From JAGDZR01 sp049115695 (GTDB lineage: Bacteria; Bacteroidota; Bacteroidia; Cytophagales; Cyclobacteriaceae), in assembly GCA_049115695.1 (NCBI GenBank), contig JAGDZR010000001.1:310001-374000 (forward strand): DNA of 64,000 nucleotides, in the 5' to 3' direction. The position numbers and the translations under genes are program-made. The notes under the pieces are model-generated. The model made no database searches. It was not told the origin of the DNA and worked only from the letters and a program-made list of their open reading frames with translations. Positions 25,561-34,091 of this stretch are shown here, piece by piece (the first letter of the stretch is position 1; every line of letters begins with the position of its first letter).

Positions 25561-27522
25561 ATGAGAAATTCAATAGTTATACAACGCGTAATAGGCTTGA
25601 GGTTTGGGATTGCCATTGTTGGAATTCTATTCATGGGCTTATCTGTTTTTGGCCAACAACTGGAAAGGCAAGCACCACAGGGTTTCGATCAAGCAAGAAC
25701 GGATATTCCACATGGTAAGATTGATACAATAAACTATAAGTCTGAGACTGTTGGGGTGTCTCGAAGAGCATTGATCTACACTCCGCCCGGTTTTTCAAAA
25801 AAGAAAAGGTATCCGGTCCTATATCTCCTTCATGGTATTGGCGGTGATGAAAAGGAATGGCTCAATGGAGGTCAGCCGCAACATATATTAGACAATCTCT
25901 ATGCAGACGAAAAGATAGAGCCAATGATTGTCGTGATGCCAAATGGTCGTGCGATGAAGGATGATCGGGCAGTTGGGAATGTTTTTGAAAGTGCAAAAGT
26001 GGAGGCTTTTGCCACTTTTGAACAGGATCTTTTGAACGATTTGATCCCACATATTCAGAAGAATTACAAAGTATACGAAGATCGGGAGCACCGTGCCATT
26101 GCAGGTTTATCGATGGGTGGTGGTCAATCATTGAACTTTGGTTTGGGTAATCTTGATCAGTTTGCCTGGGTTGGTGGATTCTCATCGGCACCTAATACAA
26201 AGGCACCAGACGAGCTGGTGCCTGATCCAGTGGCCGCAAAAAGTATGCTGAAGCTATTGTGGATTTCCTGTGGTGATAAAGATGGTTTAATAGGATTTAG
26301 TCAAAGGACACACGAGTACCTCGTAGATCAGGACGTTCCTCATATATATTATATAGAACCGGGTGTTCATGATTTCAAAGTTTGGAAAAACGGATTATAC
26401 ATGTTCTCCAAAATGCTCTTTAAGACTGTGGATCAATCTAAATTCAACAAGTATAGCTTATTAGGCACGCCTGCGGAGACTAATGTAGGGCGCAATAATT
26501 ATCCACAAATCTTGCCCGATAATAGGGCTATTTTTCAGCTCAAAGCTCCCGATGCGGACAATGTCCAATTGGACCTGGGTAGAAAATATGATATGAAAAA
26601 GGACGATGAGGGTGTTTGGACAGTAACCACAGATTCATTGAGCGAAGGATTTCATTACTATTCACTATTGATTGATGGAGTTGCATTTGCAGATCCGGCC
26701 AGCGAATCATTTTTTGGAATGGGACGAATGGCCAGTGGCATAGAAGTACCATTTAAAGGGGATGAGTATTATGAATTGAAAGACGTACCACACGGCGACA
26801 TACTTATCAAAAAATATTACTCTGAAGCGCTTCGCTCATGGCGTCAATTCTATCTCTACACACCACCAGGCTATGATACCAATACCGATAAATCATATCC
26901 GGTACTCTACATTTATCACGGAGGTGGCGAGGACGAAAGTGGCTGGGCGACTCAGGGAAAAACGGATTTGATCATGGACAACCTGTTAGCTGAAGGGAAA
27001 GCCAGGGAAATGCTGGTGGTAATGGCCGATGGCAATATGCCCATATCGGCATTTGAAGAGCGAGGTTTGAAGATGTTTGAGAATGAGTTGAAAAACAGCC
27101 TAATTCCTTACGTAGATGAAAACTACCGTACGTTGGAAGGAGCTGATAATCGCGCATTGGCAGGACTATCAATGGGAGGAATCCAAACACTTTATGCCGG
27201 GCTACCCAATACAGACATGTTTGGATATTTAGGAGTATTTAGTTCTGGATGGTTCGCCAACATGGAAAGCAAACCAAGAGATGACCAATATGAATACATG
27301 GAGGCAAATGCAGAAATTATCAATAATAATCTTAACCTCTTCTGGATAGCCATGGGTGGAGAAGAAGATATTGCCTATAATAATTGCCAGGTCATGATGT
27401 CCAAATTTGACGAAATGGATATTCGATATACCTATAGCGAATATCCGGGTGGACATGCCTGGCCAGTTTGGAGAAACAACCTCTACAAGTTTGCTCCTTT
27501 ATTATTTCAGGAGACTAAATGA
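25561..27522 (+). CDS. tandem esterase (two CE1/feruloyl esterase-like modules with central E-set domain)
   Basis: 653 residues from ATG 25561; an upstream in-frame ATG inside the GH43 gene is rejected because this start yields a normal signal peptide (GLRFGIAIVGILFMGLSVFG). Two alpha/beta-hydrolase modules are present: the first with Ser184 in GLSMGGGQS and His in PGVHDFKVW, the second with Ser537 in GLSMGGIQT and His in PGGHAWPVW. Both also have HG-type oxyanion segments (YLLHGIGGDEKEWL, YIYHGGGEDESGWA), so both look catalytic. Between them (about 310-405) lies a beta-sandwich like the E-set/CBM48-like domain found in xylan esterases. Likely removes feruloyl or acetyl groups from arabinoxylan-type chains. 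Confidence 0.88.
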   Translation: MRNSIVIQRVIGLRFGIAIVGILFMGLSVFGQQLERQAPQGFDQARTDIPHGKIDTINYKSETVGVSRRALIYTPPGFSKKKRYPVLYLLHGIGGDEKEWLNGGQPQHILDNLYADEKIEPMIVVMPNGRAMKDDRAVGNVFESAKVEAFATFEQDLLNDLIPHIQKNYKVYEDREHRAIAGLSMGGGQSLNFGLGNLDQFAWVGGFSSAPNTKAPDELVPDPVAAKSMLKLLWISCGDKDGLIGFSQRTHEYLVDQDVPHIYYIEPGVHDFKVWKNGLYMFSKMLFKTVDQSKFNKYSLLGTPAETNVGRNNYPQILPDNRAIFQLKAPDADNVQLDLGRKYDMKKDDEGVWTVTTDSLSEGFHYYSLLIDGVAFADPASESFFGMGRMASGIEVPFKGDEYYELKDVPHGDILIKKYYSEALRSWRQFYLYTPPGYDTNTDKSYPVLYIYHGGGEDESGWATQGKTDLIMDNLLAEGKAREMLVVMADGNMPISAFEERGLKMFENELKNSLIPYVDENYRTLEGADNRALAGLSMGGIQTLYAGLPNTDMFGYLGVFSSGWFANMESKPRDDQYEYMEANAEIINNNLNLFWIAMGGEEDIAYNNCQVMMSKFDEMDIRYTYSEYPGGHAWPVWRNNLYKFAPLLFQETK

Positions 27523-27580
27523 TGAAGAGCATTCAGACAGTTTTTGTTTGTTCTAGATTGACGGATGGGAAATTAGTAGC

Positions 27581-29140
27581 ATGATAGACTTTAAAATGCT
27601 TTTACTCATTGGATTGCTGTCCCTGAGTGGGTTAAGCAAAGCGCAAAATGGAAAAGCGCACAATCCAATCATCCATGCCGACGTACCGGATGTATCTATT
27701 GTACGGGTAGGGGAAACCTACTACATGAGCAGTACTACTATGCACATGAATCCGGGTTTGCCGATCATGAAATCCACAGATTTGGTCAACTGGAAACTAG
27801 TAAGCTATGCTTACGAAACCCTTGGCAGTGCCGATGATCTCAATTTGGACAATGGTCAGAATATGTACGGTCGAGGATCATGGGCAAGCTGTCTTCGCTA
27901 TGTAAAAGGGACTTACTATGTTTCTACTTTTTCCAGTACCACTGGTAAAACTTATATTTTTTCATCAACAGATCCGAATGAAGGCAACTGGGAGAAAAGG
28001 TCATTTTCTCCTTCGTACCATGATCATTCGATATTCTTTGATGATGATGGCAAGATTTATATGATTTGGGGAGCCGGGAAACTTAGTATGGTACAGTTGA
28101 AAGATGATTTAACTGGAGTCAAAGAAGGAACCGAACAGGTATTAATCGAAAAGGCACATGCACCCATAAAGAAGGAAATCATGCTGCCTGGAGAAGGAAC
28201 TCAACTCTTCAAAGTAAGTGGCAAGTATTATCTTTTCAATATTGCATGGCCAAGAGGGGGAATGCGGACTGTCATCGTTCATCGTGCCGACAAAATCACA
28301 GGACCTTATGAAGGAAGGGTAATGCTGGAAGATAAGGGCGTTGCTCAGGGAGGTTTGATTGACACACCTTCAGGTGATTGGTATGCCTATTTATTTAGGG
28401 ATTATGGTGCAGTTGGGCGTATTCCTTATCTCGTGCCGGTCAAATGGGAAGATGGTTGGCCGGTCTTGGGAGAGGATGGAAAAGTCCCTGATGAATTGAA
28501 CCTGCCTGTGAATCAAAGTCTCATACCTGGGATTGTGTCCTCAGATGATTTCAAAAGAAAAAAGGGCGAGCCTGACTTGCCTTTGGTATGGCAATGGAAT
28601 CACAACCCCGACATAAATGGGTGGTCGATCGATGGCAAGAAAGGTAATTTAAGATTAACCACTGTACGTGTCGATTCGAGTATCGTAGAAGCCAAGAATA
28701 TCCTCACGCAACGAACAATTGGACCAAAGAGTAGTGGTATCATTAAAATCGATGTGTCTGGAATGAAGGAGGGTGATTTGGCTGGATTGACCTTGTTTCA
28801 GCAGAGTTATGGAATAGTTGGTGTGAAATACGACAATGGTTCAAAATACGTGGTTATGATCAAGAACGAATCAGACGATAACAAACCAGTTGAAGTTGAA
28901 CGAGTTCTGCTAGATCAAGATGTAGTTTATCTAAAAGCAACAGGTGATTTCAAGGATAGAAAAGATATTGGGTCATTTTATTACAGTCTTGATAACGATT
29001 CATGGAATGCCATTGGGGATGAATTGCATATGCGATATACCTTGCCGCACTTTGTGGGCTATCGGTTTGGATTGTTCAATTATGCTACACGGTCAGCTGG
29101 AGGTGTAGTGGACTTTGACTATTTCCGAATAATGGAATAG
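27581..29140 (+). CDS. glycoside hydrolase family 43, second paralogue
   Basis: 519 residues with a signal peptide ending near LSKAQ. GH43 residues: Asp37 in VPDVSIVRVG (base; Asp34 is nearby in HADV), the middle Asp in YHDHSIFFDDDG and the acid Glu in LPGEGTQLF. The opening NPIIHADVPDVSIV and SSTTMHMNPGLPIMKS are typical of the subfamily that holds Bacteroidota beta-xylosidases of the GH43_12 kind. A C-terminal GH43_C2 sandwich begins around residue 325. It is clearly diverged from the GH43 enzyme three genes upstream, so the two probably cut different linkages. It follows the esterase by 58 bases. Confidence 0.9.
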   Translation: MIDFKMLLLIGLLSLSGLSKAQNGKAHNPIIHADVPDVSIVRVGETYYMSSTTMHMNPGLPIMKSTDLVNWKLVSYAYETLGSADDLNLDNGQNMYGRGSWASCLRYVKGTYYVSTFSSTTGKTYIFSSTDPNEGNWEKRSFSPSYHDHSIFFDDDGKIYMIWGAGKLSMVQLKDDLTGVKEGTEQVLIEKAHAPIKKEIMLPGEGTQLFKVSGKYYLFNIAWPRGGMRTVIVHRADKITGPYEGRVMLEDKGVAQGGLIDTPSGDWYAYLFRDYGAVGRIPYLVPVKWEDGWPVLGEDGKVPDELNLPVNQSLIPGIVSSDDFKRKKGEPDLPLVWQWNHNPDINGWSIDGKKGNLRLTTVRVDSSIVEAKNILTQRTIGPKSSGIIKIDVSGMKEGDLAGLTLFQQSYGIVGVKYDNGSKYVVMIKNESDDNKPVEVERVLLDQDVVYLKATGDFKDRKDIGSFYYSLDNDSWNAIGDELHMRYTLPHFVGYRFGLFNYATRSAGGVVDFDYFRIME

Positions 29141-29147
29141 TTTCTGA

Positions 29148-29297
29148 AGGAGGGGGTTTATACAACCCGGGCAAATTGATGGTAAATGGTCTTATGATAT
29201 CAAGCGTGCATTTTTGAAGTGGTTGGATGATAACCCAGATGAGTTGCCCATGAGTAGAAAGGAATTGGACGAATATCTGAAAAATAGGACTTGGTAA
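29148..29297 (+). pseudogene. 3' remnant of a deleted gene
   Basis: Eight bases past the GH43 stop a frame without a start codon encodes about 49 residues that read like a real protein C-terminus, with PGQIDGKWSYDIKRAFLKWL and a charged end closing in YLKNRTW before TAA 29295-29297. The only in-frame ATG lies late. The strong amphipathic pattern suggests the tail of a former gene whose body was deleted between GH43 and GH3. I cannot name the parent family. Confidence 0.4.
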
Positions 29298-29366
29298 ATG
29301 GACCTATTGGAATAGGCAATTGGCGAATCTTTAATAAAATTGACGTATCTCATTCTTTGCGATGAT

Positions 29367-29405
29367 CAAAACTCCATGATATATTGGGAATAGTATTGAG
29401 TTTTG
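29367..29405 (+). promoter_or_regulatory. inverted repeat upstream of the GH3 gene
   Basis: CAAAACTC (29367-29374) and GAGTTTTG (29398-29405) are perfect 8-base inverted repeats with a 23-base spacer. They lie 24 bases before the GH3 start codon, so they could be a regulator site or a leader hairpin. No matching copy was noticed elsewhere in the cluster. Confidence 0.3.
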
Positions 29406-29428
29406 GATAAAGCAAATTGGATGATATT

Positions 29429-31621
29429 ATGATGGAAATTTTCAACATTAGAAAAGTACTTTTTGGGCTTTTCATAATTTCAGTCTGTTTCACATCTGCT
29501 CAGGATTTTCCCTGGTATGATGAGAACAGATCTTTTGATGAGAGAGCATCGCTTTTGGTTGATGCTATGACGTTAGAGGAAAAGATCAGTCAAATGGTGA
29601 TGAACAGTGCAGCCATTGACCGACTGGGAGTACCTGAATATGATTGGTGGAATGAGGCACTTCATGGAGTGGCAAGAACGGGGCGAGCAACTGTATTTCC
29701 ACAGGCAATTGGAATGGCAGCTACTTTTGATCCTGAACTCATGAACCAGGTGGCAACTGCTATTTCAGATGAAGCAAGGGCCAAATTCAACGAGTCACAG
29801 CGAATTGGTAATCGATCACGTTATTCGGGATTGACTTTCTGGTCCCCAAATGTGAACATTTTCAGAGATCCGAGATGGGGTAGAGGTCAGGAAACATATG
29901 GAGAAGATCCGTTTCTTACCGGTCAGTTGGGAATGGCTTTTGTTAGAGGCTTGCAGGGAGATCACCCAAAGTATCTCAAAACAGCAGCTTGTGCCAAACA
30001 CTATGCGGTGCATAGCGGACCAGAAGCACTGAGGCATGAATTTGATGCCGTGGTAGGGATGAAGGACATGTACGAAACCTATTTGCCAGCATTTGAAGAT
30101 CTGGTTGTCAAAGCTGATGTTGAAGGTGTGATGGGGGCCTATAACAGAACAAATGGAGAACCATGTGCAGGTAGTGAGTTTTTGCTACAAAAAGTTTTGA
30201 AGGGAGATTGGCGTTTTGATGGTTATATTGTTTCGGATTGTTGGGGAATTTTGGATTTTCATCAGTATCATAAAGTCACAAAGACAGCTGAGGAATCTGC
30301 TGCACTTGCTTTGAAAAATGGTACCAACGTCAATTGTGGCGTGGTGTACAATGAGCTGGGTGGTGCAATCGAGCAAGGTTTGATCAAGGAGGAAGACATT
30401 GATAATGCCTTGAAGCACCTTTATCTGACAAGATTTGAGCTCGGGTTGTTTGATAAACCCGAAAGTAATCCATTCACCAATGTTTCATTAGATGTGATCG
30501 AGTCTGATAAGCACAGAAATCTGGCTCGTGAAGTAGCTGCCAAGTCGATTGTGATGCTGAAAAATGATGGGGTATTGCCGCTGAAAAAAGATATTAGAAC
30601 CTTACATGTGAGTGGACCTCACGCTGCTAGTGAGGAGATATTGTTAGGTAATTATTTTGGACTGTCAGGGAATACTGTAACCATTCTTGATGGTATTGTC
30701 AATCGTGTAAGCTTAGGTACTACGGTTAATTACAAGCAAGGAGTACTGGCCTATCGAGACAATATTAACCCCATTGACTGGACTACTGGTGAAGCAAGGG
30801 GTGCGGATGCAGCAGTTGTGGTCATGGGTATTTCTGGTTTGTTTGAAGGAGAAGAAGGAGAATCACTCGCTTCGGCAAACAAAGGAGATAAAACTGATCT
30901 TAAGCTGCCACAAAATCAGATTGATTTTGTGAAGAAAGTTGCAGAAGACAATGATAAACCTGTTATTTTGGTTTTAACAGGCGGTAGCCCAATTGCTATT
31001 CCTGAACTACACGACCTGGTGGATGCCGTTTTGTTTGTCTGGTATCCAGGGGAAGAAGGGGGCAATGCCGTTGCTGATGTGATATTTGGTGATGTCTCAC
31101 CATCTGGCAGATTACCGATTACTTTTCCTAAATCTATTGATCAGCTTCCTGCATATGAAGATTATAACATGAAGGGAAGGACGTACCGCTATATGGAGAA
31201 GGAGCCGCTTTATCCATTTGGTTTTGGATTAACTTATGCCAACTTCGAATATAACAATGCTATAATCGAGAAGAATGATGGTAAAGTTGTTGCAACTGTT
31301 GAAGTAACGAATGCTGGATCAGTATCAGCCGAAGAAGTCACGCAATTCTTTATTGCTTCACCATTGGCAGGATCGGAAGATCCCATTCAATCACTCAAGG
31401 GATTGAAAAGAACAAATATTGAGCCCGGTGAGACCGTCAAGATAAGCTATGAACTTGATCAGGATGCTGTCATGCAGTTCACTGATGAGGGTGAAAAAAT
31501 ACTACGAAAGGGAACGTATGTTTTAAAAATAGGTGGAAGTACTCCGAATCAGAGAAGTCTGGATTTGGGCGCGAGCCAATGGGCAGAGGTGTCTTTTGAT
31601 GCTGAAAAGATCTTTAAGTAA
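29429..31621 (+). CDS. glycoside hydrolase family 3 (beta-xylosidase/beta-glucosidase)
   Basis: About 730 residues; adjacent ATGs at 29429 and 29432 are both possible starts, each giving the signal peptide VLFGLFIISVCFTSAQ. The N-terminal GH3 barrel carries the nucleophile Asp270 in GYIVSDCWGI and the conserved WSPNVNIFRDPRWGRGQETY and KHYAVHSGPE. The C-terminal alpha/beta domain has GEEGESL, and a fibronectin III-like domain ends the protein. The sequence around DWWNEALHGVAR is typical of the plant-type xylosidase/arabinosidase branch of GH3. Last gene of the plus-strand series and followed by a strong terminator. Likely finishes xylo- or gluco-oligosaccharides. Confidence 0.92.
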   Translation: MMEIFNIRKVLFGLFIISVCFTSAQDFPWYDENRSFDERASLLVDAMTLEEKISQMVMNSAAIDRLGVPEYDWWNEALHGVARTGRATVFPQAIGMAATFDPELMNQVATAISDEARAKFNESQRIGNRSRYSGLTFWSPNVNIFRDPRWGRGQETYGEDPFLTGQLGMAFVRGLQGDHPKYLKTAACAKHYAVHSGPEALRHEFDAVVGMKDMYETYLPAFEDLVVKADVEGVMGAYNRTNGEPCAGSEFLLQKVLKGDWRFDGYIVSDCWGILDFHQYHKVTKTAEESAALALKNGTNVNCGVVYNELGGAIEQGLIKEEDIDNALKHLYLTRFELGLFDKPESNPFTNVSLDVIESDKHRNLAREVAAKSIVMLKNDGVLPLKKDIRTLHVSGPHAASEEILLGNYFGLSGNTVTILDGIVNRVSLGTTVNYKQGVLAYRDNINPIDWTTGEARGADAAVVVMGISGLFEGEEGESLASANKGDKTDLKLPQNQIDFVKKVAEDNDKPVILVLTGGSPIAIPELHDLVDAVLFVWYPGEEGGNAVADVIFGDVSPSGRLPITFPKSIDQLPAYEDYNMKGRTYRYMEKEPLYPFGFGLTYANFEYNNAIIEKNDGKVVATVEVTNAGSVSAEEVTQFFIASPLAGSEDPIQSLKGLKRTNIEPGETVKISYELDQDAVMQFTDEGEKILRKGTYVLKIGGSTPNQRSLDLGASQWAEVSFDAEKIFK

Positions 31622-31630
31622 TAAGTAAGA

Positions 31631-31658
31631 AAGGCTGTCTCAATTTTGAGACAGCCTT
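31631..31658. terminator. bidirectional terminator hairpin between convergent genes
   Basis: AAGGCTGTCTCA (31631-31642) and TGAGACAGCCTT (31647-31658) form a perfect 12-base-pair stem with an ATTT loop. It lies 9 bases after the GH3 stop and 38 bases beyond the stop of the opposing acyl-CoA dehydrogenase gene, the position expected for a shared terminator. T-rich flanks are modest (TTTCTT on the minus strand). Confidence 0.85.
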
Positions 31659-31696
31659 ATCAAAATAGAATCAACTGTATCCCCATTGGGAATATT

Positions 31697-33502
31697 TTAA
31701 CTGTACAAGGTGTACGGAAATTTGTTTTGTTCGATCATGTTATCCGCAATCGAGCGTCTAAGCTCTTTGGTATTATAGGGGTCTGTTTTAGTAAATCGCT
31801 TCATACCCATCAACATCACTTTCAGTTCATCACCTGTAGCAAAACAGGCAACTGCTTCTTCACCGGCGCTTCTTACTTTTTGTACGGCAGTATGGACGTA
31901 CATTTTAGCCATATCGATGAATAACTGATTGGCCTCTTCTCCTGTACTGCTGATCAGTTTTTGTGTTCTCAATACAGTAGATTCTGCCACGTATACTTCC
32001 ACTAGCATATCCGCTATATTCATCAGTATTTCTTGCTCATCATTGAGTTTTGGACCATATACTTCAGCAGCTTTACCTGCCGCCATTAAGGTAGCTTTTT
32101 TGAGGTTTTTGATTATTTCTATTTCTTGCGCCAATGGTTGGGACAGGTCTGGTCGCTCAAAGCTTGGAACGGAGGTCAACTCTTTGGCTACTGCCATTGC
32201 AGGCTCTAGCAGATCGAGTTCGCCTTTCATCGCACGTTTAAACATCATGCCTACCATGAGCATGCGATTGATTTCATTCGTTCCTTCGTAAATGCGTGTT
32301 ATGCGAGCATCTCTATATGCTCTGGCCATTGGAGCCTCTTCTGAGAAACCCATGCCCCCATATACTTGGACTGCCTCATCTACGATGTAGTCGAGTATTT
32401 CCGAACCATGTATTTTTATGATGGCAGCTTCGATAGCAAACTGCTCAACGCCTTTGAGCTTTGCTTTGTCAGGCTCCATGCCCTCCTCAATCAGGGAATT
32501 GATTTTATCATCTATATTTTGACCCGCTCGATAAGAAGCAGATTCAGTAGCATACGTTTTAATGGCCATTTCGGCCAGCTTATGTTTAATTGCCCCGAAC
32601 GAGCTGATGGAAGTTCCAAACTGCTTTCTTTCATTGGCGTAATTGGTGCAAAGCGTTCCTATATGCTTGGTTGCACCAATGACTCCACAACCAAGCTTGA
32701 TTCTTCCAATATTCAGAATGTTTACCGCTATTTTGAAACCATTCTCCCTTTCAGAAAGCATGTTTTCAACAGGTACTTTTGTGTCATTGAAGAAAACCTG
32801 GCGGGTCGAAGACCCCTTTATGCCAAGTTTCACTTCTTCATCATTCATGGTAATGCCGCCGAACGTTTTCTCAACGATGAATGCGGTCAGGTTTTTATCG
32901 TCATCGATTTTGGCAAACACAATGAACAAGTCAGCAAATCCCGCATTGGAGATCCACATTTTTTGACCATTGATTAGGTAATGCTTACCATCATCTGTTA
33001 GGGTAGCTTTTGTTTTACCGGAGTTTGCATCGGATCCGGCATCTGGTTCCGTCAAGCAGTAGCATGCTTTCCATTCCCCAGAAGATAATAAAGGAAGATA
33101 CTGTTGTTTTTGCAGTTCAGTGCCATAGTATAAGATGGGTAAAGTTCCTATGCCAGTATGTGCACCATAGGTTGTGCTGAATGATCCTGACGCTGCAATA
33201 ATATCTGCCATGAGCATACTGGTATTGAAGTTCATGCCCAATCCACCATATTGCTCAGGGATCGTGATGCCCAGTAGTCCCAATTCACCAGCCTTTTCCA
33301 AAATAGAAGCCATCAACCCTTCTTCCTGTTTCTCAATCCGCTCTACATTTGGAAATATTTCTTTGTTAATAAAATCCTGAGCAGCGGAAGCCATCATCTT
33401 TTGCTCTTCGGAAAATTCCTCTGGAATAAATACCTCCTGGCTAGGTGTTTCTTTGATTAAGAATTCTCCTCCTTTTATTGTACTGCTAGTGATTGTGTCC
33501 AT
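31697..33502 (-). CDS. acyl-CoA dehydrogenase, long-chain type with C-terminal extension
   Basis: 601 residues, longer than the usual 380 and close to VLCAD/ACAD9-type enzymes: the acyl-CoA dehydrogenase core (about 30-420) plus a C-terminal helical domain of about 170 residues. FAD and substrate signatures are CYCLTEPDAGSDANS and the C-terminal YEGTNEINRMLMVG with the catalytic-base glutamate. It oxidises acyl-CoA to trans-2-enoyl-CoA, passing electrons to ETF, in beta-oxidation. It is transcribed alone here; the thiolase/hydratase partners are outside the window. Three near-identical palindromic boxes precede it (see that entry), suggesting repression by a fatty-acid-type regulator. Confidence 0.94.
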   Translation of the reverse strand: MDTITSSTIKGGEFLIKETPSQEVFIPEEFSEEQKMMASAAQDFINKEIFPNVERIEKQEEGLMASILEKAGELGLLGITIPEQYGGLGMNFNTSMLMADIIAASGSFSTTYGAHTGIGTLPILYYGTELQKQQYLPLLSSGEWKACYCLTEPDAGSDANSGKTKATLTDDGKHYLINGQKMWISNAGFADLFIVFAKIDDDKNLTAFIVEKTFGGITMNDEEVKLGIKGSSTRQVFFNDTKVPVENMLSERENGFKIAVNILNIGRIKLGCGVIGATKHIGTLCTNYANERKQFGTSISSFGAIKHKLAEMAIKTYATESASYRAGQNIDDKINSLIEEGMEPDKAKLKGVEQFAIEAAIIKIHGSEILDYIVDEAVQVYGGMGFSEEAPMARAYRDARITRIYEGTNEINRMLMVGMMFKRAMKGELDLLEPAMAVAKELTSVPSFERPDLSQPLAQEIEIIKNLKKATLMAAGKAAEVYGPKLNDEQEILMNIADMLVEVYVAESTVLRTQKLISSTGEEANQLFIDMAKMYVHTAVQKVRSAGEEAVACFATGDELKVMLMGMKRFTKTDPYNTKELRRSIADNMIEQNKFPYTLYS

Positions 33503-33528
33503 TGGATTAAAAGATTAACTTAAAATAC

Positions 33529-33604
33529 TCTGCATGCATACTAAATTCAAATATAAAGAAAAATGTTATGCATGCATACTATTTTTAAAAAATATGCATG
33601 CACT
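33529..33604 (-). promoter_or_regulatory. three tandem palindromic boxes (TATGCATGCATA-type) upstream of acyl-CoA dehydrogenase
   Basis: The 12-base palindrome TATGCATGCATA is perfect at 33567-33578. Near copies are TCTGCATGCATA at 33529-33540 and TATGCATGCACT at 33593-33604, all sharing TGCATGCA. Centres are 38 and 26 bases apart. They lie 27-102 bases upstream of the start codon of the minus-strand dehydrogenase and nowhere else in the window in this form. Inferred to be an operator set for a dimeric TetR/MarR-type regulator of fatty acid oxidation. Confidence 0.6.
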
Positions 33605-33701
33605 TTACGTTCCATCGGTCTATTTTGACAGTTGGTCAACCTTTTGAAGAAAGAACAAACAAATCGCAATTAGCATTGTTTCGAATTAAACAAATACTAT
33701 C

Positions 33702-34091
33702 ATGCTTACATTACTTATATTGATTAGCACATTGAACCTTGGAGGATCAACAGTTACATTGGATGTCGAGGTTCAGGAAACAAGGGGACAAATACTTGTG
33801 GCGATTTATGACAAAGAAAATAAGTTCATGGAAGATGCCGTCATGTATGCCAAGGCAGATGTGACAGGAAAAAAGACCAGAATCCCGCTTGAACTTCCAG
33901 ATGGTGAATATGCCATTACCATTTTTCAAGATCTAAATAATAATGAAGAATTGGACACTAACTTCATTGGAATACCAAGCGAACCATATGGCTTTTCCAA
34001 TAATGCGAGGGGACAATTTGGTCCTCCTAAATACGAACAATGTAAATTCGAAGTGAAAGGAAATTCAACTATGACTGTATCCTTGTTCTAA
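33702..34091 (+). CDS. secreted DUF2141 protein
   Basis: 129 residues with a short signal peptide (MLTLLILISTLNLGGS). The beta-sandwich has the DUF2141 pattern: GQILVAIYDKENKFMED, then LPDGEYAITIFQDLNNNEELDTN with the Asp/Asn-rich loop that probably binds calcium, and IGIPSEPYGFSNNA. DUF2141 proteins are small secreted or outer-surface proteins of unknown function. Its TAA shares one base with the ATG of the LytS-type kinase (TAATG), so the gene is co-translated with the two-component pair, an unusual and possibly informative link. Confidence 0.88.
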   Translation: MLTLLILISTLNLGGSTVTLDVEVQETRGQILVAIYDKENKFMEDAVMYAKADVTGKKTRIPLELPDGEYAITIFQDLNNNEELDTNFIGIPSEPYGFSNNARGQFGPPKYEQCKFEVKGNSTMTVSLF

